From contig NZ_QAVX01000003.1 of the NCBI RefSeq assembly GCF_003121485.1, forward strand, positions 170,309-234,308: a stretch of DNA of 64,000 nt, read 5' to 3'. The stretch comes from Dyella sp. C11. Its GTDB lineage: Bacteria; Pseudomonadota; Gammaproteobacteria; Xanthomonadales; Rhodanobacteraceae. Position 1 is the first letter of the stretch; each line of letters starts with the position of its first letter. Below, one piece after another: positions 54,255-62,638 of this stretch. A model generated the notes under the pieces. It saw nothing but the letters and a program-made list of their open reading frames with translations, had not been told where the DNA came from and did no database searches. Made by a program: the position numbers and the translations under genes.

Positions 54255-56384
54255 ATGCCACGCAAGAAGTCGCTACAGCTGTATCGCAACCTCGGCATCA
54301 TTGCGCACATCGATGCCGGCAAGACCACCACCACCGAGCGCATCCTGTACTACACCGGCAAGAAGCATCAGATTGTCGACGTGCACGACACCAAGGACGG
54401 CAAGGGTTCCACCACCACCGATTACCTGGAGCAGGAGCGCAAGCGCGGCATCACCATCCAGTCGGCGGCTGTGTCCACCGAATGGAAGGGCTACCAGATC
54501 AACTTGATCGATACGCCAGGCCACGTGGATTTCACCATCGAAGTGAATCGCAGCCTGCGCGTGCTCGATGGCGCGGTGGTGGTATTCGATGGCGTGGCCG
54601 GCGTGGAACCGCAGACCGAAACCAACTGGCGCCTGGCCGACCAGTACAACGTGCCGCGCCTGTGTTACGTCAACAAGATGGACCGCATTGGTGCGAACTT
54701 CGAGCATTGCGTGAAGGGCATCCGCGAGCGCCTGAGCGGCAACGTGCTGTTGTGCCAGGTGCCGCTGGGCAGCCATGACGAATTCATCGGCATGGCCGAC
54801 CTGGTCGCGGGCGTGGGTTACCTGTGGAAGGGCGACGACAAGGACAGCCCCTGGGACACCGTGCCGCTCAACGAGATTGCCGGCCGCGTGAACTTCACCT
54901 CGGCGGCCGATCGCGCGTGGGTGGAAAACCTTGAAAAGCTTCGCCAGGAAACGCTGGAATACGCGCTGGCGATGGACGATGCCGCGTTCGATCGCCTGAT
55001 CGAAACGGGCGAGTTCGACCAGGAAACGTTGAAGGCCTGCATCCGCAAGGGTTGCGTGTCCGGCAAGCTGGTGCCGGTGTTCTGCGGCTCGTCGTACCGC
55101 AACAAGGGCGTGCAGCAGCTGCTGGATGGCGTGATCGACTATCTGCCGTATCCGGGCGAGAACGGCGGCATCGCGCTGGTGGATGAAGATGGTCATGTGA
55201 CCGGCGAACAGGGCGTGGTTGATGATGCGCCGGCCCGCGCGCTCGCCTTCAAGGTGATCAACGACCAGTTCGGCACGCTCACGTTCTGCCGCATCTATTC
55301 GGGCGTGATCAGCAAGGGCGACACCTTGCTCAACGTCACGCGTGGGCGAAAGGAGCGCATCGGCCGCATCGTGGAAGTGCAGGCGAATGCCACCAAGGAA
55401 ATCGACGAGGTACGCGCGGGCGATATCTGCGCGTTCGTGTCGCTCAAGGAAACGGAAACCGGCGATTCGCTTGCCGATCCCGCGCATCCGGCACTGCTTG
55501 AGCGTATGCGCTTCCCCGATCCGGTGATCAGCGTGTCGGTGGAACCCAAGAGCCGCAACGACGTCGACAAGCTTTCCACGGCGCTCTACAAGATGGTGCG
55601 CGCCGACCCTTCGCTGCGCCTGGAAGTGGACAAGGAAACCGGGCAGACCGTGCTCAAGGGCATGGGTGAATTGCACCTGGAAGTGACCATCGACCGCATG
55701 CGCACGGAGCTTGGCGTCGAAGCCAACATGGGCAAGCCGAAGGTGAGCTTCCGCGAGGCCTTCGGCCGCACGGTGGAACACACCTATACGCACAAGAAGC
55801 AGTCGGGCGGATCGGGCCAGTTCGCCGAAGTCACCATGATTTTCGAGCCGGGCGAGCAGGGCAGCGGCGTGGTGTTCTCGGACGAGATCGTGGGTGGTCG
55901 CGTGCCGCGCGAATACATCCCGGCGGTGGAACACGCGGTGGAAGTGGAAGCGCGCGAAGGCCAGATCGCCGGCTACGAAGTGGTGGATTTCAAGGCACGG
56001 CTGATCGACGGCAAATACCACGACGTCGACTCGTCCGCGCTGGCGTTTGAAATTGCCACGCGCCAGTGTTTCCGCGAAGCCCAGAAACTGAGCAAGCCAA
56101 AGTTGCTGGAGCCGGTGATGAAGCTGGAAGTGGTGACCGAGGCCGATTATCTCGGCGATGTCATTGGCGACATCAACCGCCGTCGCGGTACGGTGAGCGA
56201 TCAGGGCCAGAAGGGCACGCAGGCCTTCGTGCAGGGTTTTGTGCCGCTGGCGGAAATGTTCGGCTACATCAACTTCCTTCGTTCGGCGACGCGCGGTCGT
56301 GGCACCTTCACCATGGAGTTCGACCATTACGAAGAAGTACCCGCCAACCTGGTGGATACGCTGATGGAGAAAGAGTCGAAGTAA
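54255..56384 (+). CDS. fusA: Second elongation factor G (EF-G paralogue, EFG1/spdEFG1-like)
   Basis: 709 aa from ATG 54255; 25 earlier in-frame codons have no family match. Five EF-G domains: G1 AHIDAGKTTTTE, G2 ERKRGITIQSAAV, G3 IDTPGHVDFTIEVN, G4 NKMD, then domains II-V with GMGELHLEVTIDRM and late ATRGRGTFTMEFDHYEEVP. Canonical bacterial EF-G has RGITITSAAT in switch I; here Q replaces T and the segment TTTDYLEQERKRGITIQSA resembles mitochondrial EFG1 and spdEFG1. It is not in a str operon (no rpsL, rpsG or tuf). It translocates ribosomes or serves a specialised role. Confidence 0.85.
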   Translation: MPRKKSLQLYRNLGIIAHIDAGKTTTTERILYYTGKKHQIVDVHDTKDGKGSTTTDYLEQERKRGITIQSAAVSTEWKGYQINLIDTPGHVDFTIEVNRSLRVLDGAVVVFDGVAGVEPQTETNWRLADQYNVPRLCYVNKMDRIGANFEHCVKGIRERLSGNVLLCQVPLGSHDEFIGMADLVAGVGYLWKGDDKDSPWDTVPLNEIAGRVNFTSAADRAWVENLEKLRQETLEYALAMDDAAFDRLIETGEFDQETLKACIRKGCVSGKLVPVFCGSSYRNKGVQQLLDGVIDYLPYPGENGGIALVDEDGHVTGEQGVVDDAPARALAFKVINDQFGTLTFCRIYSGVISKGDTLLNVTRGRKERIGRIVEVQANATKEIDEVRAGDICAFVSLKETETGDSLADPAHPALLERMRFPDPVISVSVEPKSRNDVDKLSTALYKMVRADPSLRLEVDKETGQTVLKGMGELHLEVTIDRMRTELGVEANMGKPKVSFREAFGRTVEHTYTHKKQSGGSGQFAEVTMIFEPGEQGSGVVFSDEIVGGRVPREYIPAVEHAVEVEAREGQIAGYEVVDFKARLIDGKYHDVDSSALAFEIATRQCFREAQKLSKPKLLEPVMKLEVVTEADYLGDVIGDINRRRGTVSDQGQKGTQAFVQGFVPLAEMFGYINFLRSATRGRGTFTMEFDHYEEVPANLVDTLMEKESK

Positions 56385-56420
56385 TCGACCGCGTACGTCA
56401 CGCCGTGCAGCGAGATTCGC

Positions 56421-59400
56421 TCACGGCGTGACGGAGCGATCCGCCCGGGCCTGTTCCCTGCGGGACCGGTAAGCTGCCCGGCAGGGAACGCTGAGCACCC
56501 ATTCGGTGCCATGGGGATGCACGCGGCGCAGGCTCAGCTTCGCGCCCAGCCGTTCGGCGCGTTCGCGCATGCCCACGATGCCCCAATGCCCGGCATCGGC
56601 CGCCAGGCGCACGGTGGACTCGTCCATGCCGCTGCCGTCGTCCGCAATGTGTACGCGCAACCAGCGTGGTTCGTGATCCACGTGCACGCTCACGTGCTTG
56701 GCCTCGGCATGGATGAAGGCGTTGCGTATGGCCTCGCGCACGATGTCGATAATCTCGTCGCGCGCACTGGGCAACAGGGCGCGCGGTTCGCCGTCGGACG
56801 TGAGCCGGAAGGTAACAGCTGGGTAGAGTGAGGCCAGGTCTTCGCCGACGGCGAGTATCGATTGCACCGGTTCGTTGTGCTGGATGGCCTCGCCGCGCAG
56901 CGCGATGATCTTGCCCCGTCCTTCAATCACCATCTGCCGCGCCTGTTCGATGGCTGCATTCAGTGCATCGCTGTGCACCTGGTCGCGCGGGGGGCGGGCC
57001 ATCAACGCCTGAAGGCGAAGCAGCAGTCCCTGCACACCTTGCAGCAAGGTGTCGTGTATTTCGCGGGCAATGCGCTCGCGCTCGTTCATGCGCTCCATCA
57101 ATTGCAGGTGCACGCGGTCGGCGGCCAGGCGGGTGCGCCAGAAGAAGAACATGGCCACCAGCGTCACCAGCACGACCACGCACAGCGCGTAGAACCAGTG
57201 CGACTGGTAGAACCACGGCGCAATGGTCAGGTGCATGTCGGCACCCTGCATATTCCACACGCCATCGTCGTTCGCGGCGATCACCTGGAAGCGATAGGTT
57301 CCGGGGTCAAGATTGGAATAGAAGGCATCGCGTCGATTGCCTGCGTCCTGCCAGGTCTTGTCCACGCCCTGGAGGCGGTAACGAAAGCGCACGCGGTCGG
57401 GAATGGCGAGGCTGGCTGCGCTGTATTGCACCTGCAGGTTGGTGGTGCCTTTGGGCAACCGCACCTGGCCATCTGCTGCATATCGGCGGCCGTTGGCGAT
57501 GATCGACGTGATCGCCACCGGCGGTGGCAGCGGGTTGTTGAATGGCTTGCCGGGGTCGATCCATGCCGGGCCCTGGTTGGTCAGGAACCAGAAGCGGTCC
57601 ATGCCGTCGACGGCAGTCGTCGGCAGCATGGTGCCTTGCTTGGCGATGCCGGGCAGGCCGTCGCGGAAGTCGAAAAGGCGGTAGGCGGGACGATGGTCAG
57701 CCTGCTCGAAACTGGCCGACGCTTCGGAGGCTTCGATGCGCACCACGCCCTTGCCAGTGTTGAGCCACAGATCGCCGCGCGGCGTGCGCACGATGCCGGT
57801 GATGCCGCTGAAGGTATCGTCATCGCCCACGAACATGGACGCGATGCGGTCGTCGCGCAGGCGCGCCAGCCCCTGCTCGCCGCCGATCAGCATGCCTTCG
57901 CCGGTCATGACGATGGCGGTAACGGTCCCCACGTGCAGGCCGTTGGCCGCCGTGTACAGGCGCGCACCACGTTCGTCCAGACGCAACAGGCGGTTGTCGG
58001 CGTAGCCGATCCACATGGCGCCGTGCCCGTCGCTGGCAAGCGCGGTGGGTGTGTCGTCCGCCAGCGCTGCCAGGGGTGAAACGCGCCGCCATTGCCCCTC
58101 GCGCAACTGGTAAAGGCCGTGCTCCGCCAGCGCCAGCCAGGGTTGGTCGTCACGATCGATGGCGAACGCGTTGACGCGCGTGAAGTCGGGTGAGACAGGC
58201 CACTCGATGGTTCCCAGCGTATTGTCGCGCAGCACGAAAAGCCGGTTGCGGCCGACCATCCACAAGTCGCCCTTGCGGTCGAATGCCATGCCGTCGACAT
58301 CGTGGAGATCGCTGCGCGCCACCTTGTCGTTGTGCCCATCGAAGCGATAGAGCACGCCGCGATTGGCGACCCACATCGCACCGGTGGCATCGGCCGCCAT
58401 GGCGTAGTTGGCGGCGGAACCCAGCGACACCAGCCCGGGCACCTGGAAGCTATTCCGATGAAAGCTGATCAGCCCCATGTTGGTGCCGGCCCAGATCGTT
58501 CCTTCCGCATCTTCGATCAGCGGCACCACGCGCTCGGACACCAGCCCGTTGCCGCGGCCAATCGACTCGGTGAGATCCTGGGCACGCAATGATCGGCCCG
58601 TTGCCAGCGGTGCGAGCGACGCCTCGCGATAAATGCCGTTGCGGTCGACACACGTACCCCAGAGGTTCCCGTAGCGATCGAACAGCAGGCGGTTCGCCCA
58701 GGCAAAATCGGAGTCGCCAGGTGCCTCGCTGGGTGTGCTGGTGGGATGCGTCGATGTCAGGCCCGGCAGCGCGCGGGTGCCGTGCAAATGATCGGACAGC
58801 CACAGCGTGCCGTTGGGGGCCTGCGCCACGATGCCGTATTTGGCGACGGCCTGATCGGTGCGCTGGAAATGGTGTTCGCCCGGTCGCAGATACATCAGCG
58901 ATTCGCCGGTCGTCACCCACAGCGTGCCATCGCGCGCCACGATGATCCAATCGGCGCGATGCGTGGGATAACCCCAGCTTGCGCCCACGGTCTGCCACTC
59001 GTGGCCGTCGAAGCGCGCAAGGCCGCCTTCGGTGGCCGCCCATGTCGCCCCGTCGCCGGTTTGCGCAAATGCGAGCACCATGCCGGCGGGAAAATCCGTG
59101 CCGGCGGTAAAGTGTTTGAGGTGCCCCGCGCGCAGCACGCTGGCGCCGCCATAGTAGAAGCCGATCCACATCGTGCCGTCGGGCAGGGTGGAAAGGGCGG
59201 TGATGTCGTTGGAGCGGAAGCCCTCGCCCGGCGCCGGCTGGAAACGTTCGAAGCGGAAGCCGTCAAACCGGTACAGGCCGCTGCCGGTGCCGAGCCACAG
59301 ATAACCATCCTTGCCCTGCGTCATCGCCCAGATATCCGCGGGCGTACCCGATTCGGTGGTCCACAGGCGGCGGCGGAAACCCGGCGATTCGTCGGCATGC

Positions 59401-59492
59401 AACGCCAGCGCACACGCCATCAACAGCGCTGCTGCAAGGAACAGGGCGCCACGTCGGACGAAAGCCGGCCATCCGAGCATCGTCATGAACAT
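56421..59492 (-). CDS. Sensor histidine kinase with periplasmic two-component propeller and Y_Y_Y domain
   Basis: 1023 aa. A signal/anchor at the N-terminus (FLAAALLMACALAL) is followed by a periplasmic sensor of about 14 Reg_prop blades (DIWAMTQGKDGYLWLGTGSG, TAIVMTGEGMLIGGEQGLAR) to about residue 620, a Y_Y_Y domain (about 680-750), one transmembrane helix (about 766-786), and a HisKA_3/HATPase module with phospho-His in REIHDTLLQGVQG (His813), N-box REAIRNAFIHAEAKH and G-box DDGSGMD. It pairs with the LuxR-type regulator divergent from it. The start could be 59492, 59486 or 59480. Propeller sensors of this kind often detect sugars or antimicrobials. Confidence 0.9.
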   Translation of the reverse strand: MFMTMLGWPAFVRRGALFLAAALLMACALALHADESPGFRRRLWTTESGTPADIWAMTQGKDGYLWLGTGSGLYRFDGFRFERFQPAPGEGFRSNDITALSTLPDGTMWIGFYYGGASVLRAGHLKHFTAGTDFPAGMVLAFAQTGDGATWAATEGGLARFDGHEWQTVGASWGYPTHRADWIIVARDGTLWVTTGESLMYLRPGEHHFQRTDQAVAKYGIVAQAPNGTLWLSDHLHGTRALPGLTSTHPTSTPSEAPGDSDFAWANRLLFDRYGNLWGTCVDRNGIYREASLAPLATGRSLRAQDLTESIGRGNGLVSERVVPLIEDAEGTIWAGTNMGLISFHRNSFQVPGLVSLGSAANYAMAADATGAMWVANRGVLYRFDGHNDKVARSDLHDVDGMAFDRKGDLWMVGRNRLFVLRDNTLGTIEWPVSPDFTRVNAFAIDRDDQPWLALAEHGLYQLREGQWRRVSPLAALADDTPTALASDGHGAMWIGYADNRLLRLDERGARLYTAANGLHVGTVTAIVMTGEGMLIGGEQGLARLRDDRIASMFVGDDDTFSGITGIVRTPRGDLWLNTGKGVVRIEASEASASFEQADHRPAYRLFDFRDGLPGIAKQGTMLPTTAVDGMDRFWFLTNQGPAWIDPGKPFNNPLPPPVAITSIIANGRRYAADGQVRLPKGTTNLQVQYSAASLAIPDRVRFRYRLQGVDKTWQDAGNRRDAFYSNLDPGTYRFQVIAANDDGVWNMQGADMHLTIAPWFYQSHWFYALCVVVLVTLVAMFFFWRTRLAADRVHLQLMERMNERERIAREIHDTLLQGVQGLLLRLQALMARPPRDQVHSDALNAAIEQARQMVIEGRGKIIALRGEAIQHNEPVQSILAVGEDLASLYPAVTFRLTSDGEPRALLPSARDEIIDIVREAIRNAFIHAEAKHVSVHVDHEPRWLRVHIADDGSGMDESTVRLAADAGHWGIVGMRERAERLGAKLSLRRVHPHGTEWVLSVPCRAAYRSRREQARADRSVTP

Positions 59493-59604
59493 CCCATGGG
59501 TGACGCGACACCGACGGATTCGGCGAGCGATGCGTGCAGCATATCCCTGTCACACGTGCCGCCATAGGTGCCGTGAGGTGAACGCAGAATCACCCGATTG
59601 GGCA

Positions 59605-59635
59605 TTGATCGCCCGGGTGCGTCGCCCGCTATAGT
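59605..59635 (+). promoter_or_regulatory. Candidate promoter for the response regulator
   Basis: TTGATC (59605-59610) and TATAGT (59630-59635) have a 19-base spacer. If used, transcription starts near 59641, which rules out ATG 59639 and supports GTG 59708 as start. Confidence 0.45.
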
Positions 59636-59707
59636 TCGATGGTCGCCCCGGACGAATCCCCGTTCGTCGATGGAAGCGTGACCAGCCACGTGTCGAGGGA
59701 CCATATC

Positions 59708-60340
59708 GTGACAGTTGATGCGACACGCATCCGGGTCCTTATCGCGGACGACCACCCGATCATGCGCGACGGCATTGTCGCCGCCATCGAGAGCGCGCCG
59801 GACATGGAAGTGGTCGGGCAGGCCGCCGATGGCGCCGAGGCCATTGTGCGCTACCGCGAGTTGCGCCCCGATGTGGCCCTGATCGACCTGCAGATGCCGG
59901 GCGTCGACGGGTTGCAGGCCATCTCTACGCTGGGCGGCGAATTTCCGAACGCGCGGATCATCGTGCTTACCTCCTACCCGGGCGATGCGCGGGTAAAGCG
60001 TGCGCTGACCTTCGGCGCCAATGCGTACCTGCTGAAGACCGCCACGCGCGATGAAATTCTTGCCGGCATTCGCTCGGTGCTGGGCGGCCGTCGCGTGATG
60101 GCGGCAGAAGTTGCCGGCGACATTGCCACGCACGCCTGGTCGGAAATGCTCAGCGATCGCGAACTCAGCGTGCTTCGTCTTGTCGCCACCGGTCATACCA
60201 ACAAGCGCATCGCCGACATTCTTTGCGTCTCCGAAGACACGGTAAAGGCGCGTCTGAAGAACATCATGATCAAGCTTGGTGCGCTCGACCGCACGCACGC
60301 CGTCACGCTGGCACGCAATCGGGGTTTCTTCGACAGCTGA
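59708..60340 (+). CDS. LuxR/NarL-family response regulator
   Basis: 210 aa from GTG 59708 with AGGGA seven bases upstream. Receiver domain with acidic pair IADDHP and phospho-acceptor Asp60 (PDVALIDLQMPG), Thr in LTSYPG and Lys in YLLKTATRDE; C-terminal helix-turn-helix (about 145-205; LSDRELSVLRLVATGHTNKR, VSEDTVKARLKNI). It is transcribed away from the kinase gene. An 18-bp palindrome lies 82 bases after its stop, in front of the hydrolase operon, a plausible target. Confidence 0.9.
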   Translation: MTVDATRIRVLIADDHPIMRDGIVAAIESAPDMEVVGQAADGAEAIVRYRELRPDVALIDLQMPGVDGLQAISTLGGEFPNARIIVLTSYPGDARVKRALTFGANAYLLKTATRDEILAGIRSVLGGRRVMAAEVAGDIATHAWSEMLSDRELSVLRLVATGHTNKRIADILCVSEDTVKARLKNIMIKLGALDRTHAVTLARNRGFFDS

Positions 60341-60421
60341 TCCATCCCGCTCGACGATGTAACGCGCGCGACACAGGTCGCCGCGGATGTGCGCGCGAGT
60401 GCGTTCCCTGTTGCTGCATCA

Positions 60422-60439
60422 ACTACCTGATCGGGTAGT
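60422..60439. promoter_or_regulatory. 18-bp palindromic operator candidate
   Basis: ACTACCTGATCGGGTAGT has 6-bp perfect arms ACTACC/GGTAGT, a core reminiscent of TACC/GGTA half-sites used by NarL-type regulators. It lies in the 277-base gap between the response regulator and the chloroperoxidase-like gene. Confidence 0.55.
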
Positions 60440-60617
60440 CAAGATTTGCCACGACAGGGATACGGCAACGCTACGCGGTTGTGAAAAATGACAGGGCGGC
60501 TGGCGATGCCCGTCAGCCTATCGCTCTCTCAACACCATCACCGGGCAAGTGGCACACGTCGCAGCAAAGACGGCTGCCGACACGCAAGGCCTGGTGATTC
60601 CACGAGGAATGCCCCGT

Positions 60618-61607
60618 ATGTCCACGAAAGACCACGGTTCGGAGATCGACTCCTCGCGACGCGCCTTCATGGGCGGCGTGGCGATGGCTTCCGCTGCGCT
60701 GGCGCTGCCTGTCGCCGGTCTCTCTATGCCTTCCACTGCACTGGGCGCGACTGCGCCTTCCCATCCCACCCATGGAACGAGCGACATGAGCACGATCACC
60801 ACGAAAGACGGCACCGAGCTCTACTACAAGGATTGGGGGCAGGGTCAGCCTGTCGTGTTCTCCCACGGCTGGCCGCTGACGGCCGATGCATGGGACGCAC
60901 AGATGTTTTTCCTGAGCTCGCACGGTTACCGCACCATCGCGCACGACCGCCGCGGGCATGGCCGTTCGGGCCAGCCGTGGAACGGCAACGACATGGACAC
61001 CTATGCCGACGACCTCGCCGCGCTGATCGAAAAGCTGGACCTGAAGAACATCGTGCTGGTCGGTCATTCCACCGGCGGTGGTGAAGTGGCGCACTACATC
61101 GGCCGTCATGGCAATGCGCGCGTGGCCAAGGCCGTGCTGATCGGCGCCGTGCCGCCGGTGATGGTGAAGAGCGAGAAGAACCCGGGCGGCCTGCCGCTCT
61201 CGGTGTTCGACGACATCCGCGCCAAGACGCTGGCCGATCGCTCGCAGTTCTTCAAGGACCTGTCGGGCCCGTTCTACGGCGCCAACCATCCGAACTCCAA
61301 GGCCACGCAGGGCATGCGCGACTCGTTCTGGATGCAGGGCATGCAGGGCGGCCTGAAGGGTCAGTACGACTGCATCAAGCAGTTCTCCGAAGTGGACTAC
61401 ACCGACGACCTGAAGAAGATCGAGGTGCCCACGCTGGTGATCCATGGCGACGACGACCAGATCGTGCCGATCGATGACTCCGGCCGCCTCACCGCCAAGA
61501 TCGTCAAGCACGCCACGCTCAAGGTGTACCCGGGCGCGCCGCACGGCCTCACCGCCACGCATCAGGAGCAGGTCAACAAGGACCTGCTGGATTTCATCCG
61601 CTCGTAA
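60618..61607 (+). CDS. Alpha/beta hydrolase (non-heme chloroperoxidase-like) with Tat-type signal
   Basis: 330 aa from ATG 60618 (GAGGA nine bases upstream). A twin-arginine signal [20 protein letters not shown] at the N-terminus precedes a full-length hydrolase that starts with [17 protein letters not shown], where the family normally starts; ATG 60786 would give a 273-aa cytosolic form of the usual length. Catalytic triad: Ser in [10 protein letters not shown] (nucleophile elbow GHSTG), Asp in [10 protein letters not shown] and His in APHGLTATH. The enzyme class is cofactor-free esterase/haloperoxidase. It opens an apparent four-gene operon. Confidence 0.85.
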   Translation: MSTKDHGSEIDSSRRAFMGGVAMASAALALPVAGLSMPSTALGATAPSHPTHGTSDMSTITTKDGTELYYKDWGQGQPVVFSHGWPLTADAWDAQMFFLSSHGYRTIAHDRRGHGRSGQPWNGNDMDTYADDLAALIEKLDLKNIVLVGHSTGGGEVAHYIGRHGNARVAKAVLIGAVPPVMVKSEKNPGGLPLSVFDDIRAKTLADRSQFFKDLSGPFYGANHPNSKATQGMRDSFWMQGMQGGLKGQYDCIKQFSEVDYTDDLKKIEVPTLVIHGDDDQIVPIDDSGRLTAKIVKHATLKVYPGAPHGLTATHQEQVNKDLLDFIRS

Positions 61608-61681
61608 CCGCGCCGATCGATCCGACGACGACATGGGCCCTTGGGCCCATGTCGCTTCCCGCACTACTGGAGATTCTCCCC

Positions 61682-62335
61682 ATGTCCATCACCGCGACGC
61701 CAACCCCGGGCAAGCAACTGCTGACTCCGAAAGATCACGCGCTGATCCTGATCGACTTCCAGTCGCAGATGTCGTTTGCCACGCACTCCATCGACGCCAT
61801 CACGCTGCGCAACAACGCGGCGCTCATCTCCAACGCGGCAGCCAGTTTCAAGGTGCCGGCCATCCTCACCACCGTGGCCGAAAAAAGCTTCTCCGGCCCC
61901 ATGTTCAACGAGATCACCGACGCGTTTCCCGGGCAGGCACTGCTCGACCGCACGTCGATGAACACGTGGGAAGACGCCGCGGTCATCAGGCGCGTGAACG
62001 AGATCGGCAAGGATCGCCTGGTGCTTGCCGGCCTTTGGACGTCCGTGTGCATCGTAGGGCCCACCTTGTCGGCGCTGGAGCAGGGCTATGAGGTCTACGT
62101 GATTGCCGATGCGTGCGGCGACGTTTCCGCCGAAGCGCACAACCGTGCCATGGATCGCATGGTGCAGGCCGGTGCCCGTCCGATGACTTCGCTGCAGTAT
62201 CTGCTGGAACTCCAGCGCGACTGGGCGCGTACCGAGAGCTACGAAAGCACCACGGGCATCGCCAGGCGCTTCGGAGGTTCGTACGGCCTGGGCGTCACCT
62301 ATGCCAAGACCATGTTTAGCGCCCACGAAGGCTGA
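61682..62335 (+). CDS. Isochorismatase-family cysteine hydrolase (YcaC-like)
   Basis: 217 aa from ATG 61682 with TGGAGA eight bases upstream. Catalytic triad of the family: Asp in LILIDFQSQM, Lys in VAEKSFSG and Cys in LWTSVCIVGPT; the cis-peptide region precedes the Cys. YcaC-type proteins are often octameric and of unknown substrate. It is the second gene of the hydrolase run, 74 bases after the first. Confidence 0.88.
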   Translation: MSITATPTPGKQLLTPKDHALILIDFQSQMSFATHSIDAITLRNNAALISNAAASFKVPAILTTVAEKSFSGPMFNEITDAFPGQALLDRTSMNTWEDAAVIRRVNEIGKDRLVLAGLWTSVCIVGPTLSALEQGYEVYVIADACGDVSAEAHNRAMDRMVQAGARPMTSLQYLLELQRDWARTESYESTTGIARRFGGSYGLGVTYAKTMFSAHEG

Positions 62336-62359
62336 TGGACGCAGTCCAGGAGCACGGTC

Positions 62360-62638
62360 ATGAAAATCTATGTGATCTCGCTTGCCGCCGGCGTGCTGGT
62401 CGGTGTCATCTATGGCCTGTTGCAGGTCCGCTCGCCCGCGCCGCCGTTGGTGGCGCTGGTGGGGTTGCTGGGCATCCTGGTGGGTGAGCAGATGCCGCCG
62501 TTGGTGAAAACCTACTGGCATCGCCAGGGCCAGGCCACGGCATGGCTGCACGAGCAGGTCGGGCCACACATGTGCGGCCAGTTGCCGACGGCCCAGAACG
62601 CCGGCAACAAGGACAAGGCAACGGAGAAGAGCTCATGA
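62360..62638 (+). CDS. XapX-domain small membrane protein
   Basis: 92 aa. Two helices (residues about 3-22 and 27-45) with the XapX/DUF1427 pattern AAGVLVGVIYGLLQVRSPAP and LGILVGEQ.P, followed by a polar tail ending ATEKSS. Role unknown. Its stop overlaps the amidohydrolase start (ATGA at 62635-62638), showing translational coupling. Confidence 0.85.
   Translation: MKIYVISLAAGVLVGVIYGLLQVRSPAPPLVALVGLLGILVGEQMPPLVKTYWHRQGQATAWLHEQVGPHMCGQLPTAQNAGNKDKATEKSS

Noticed and set aside
54273-56327. 684-codon minus-strand open frame opposite the EF-G paralogue
   Set aside because: Shadow of the GC-rich EF-G gene; composition rich in His, Ala, Arg and no recognisable domain.
59639-59707. ATG 59639 as start of the response regulator
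   Set aside because: The candidate promoter would put the transcript start after this ATG, and GTG 59708 has a good ribosome site and the standard 210-aa length.
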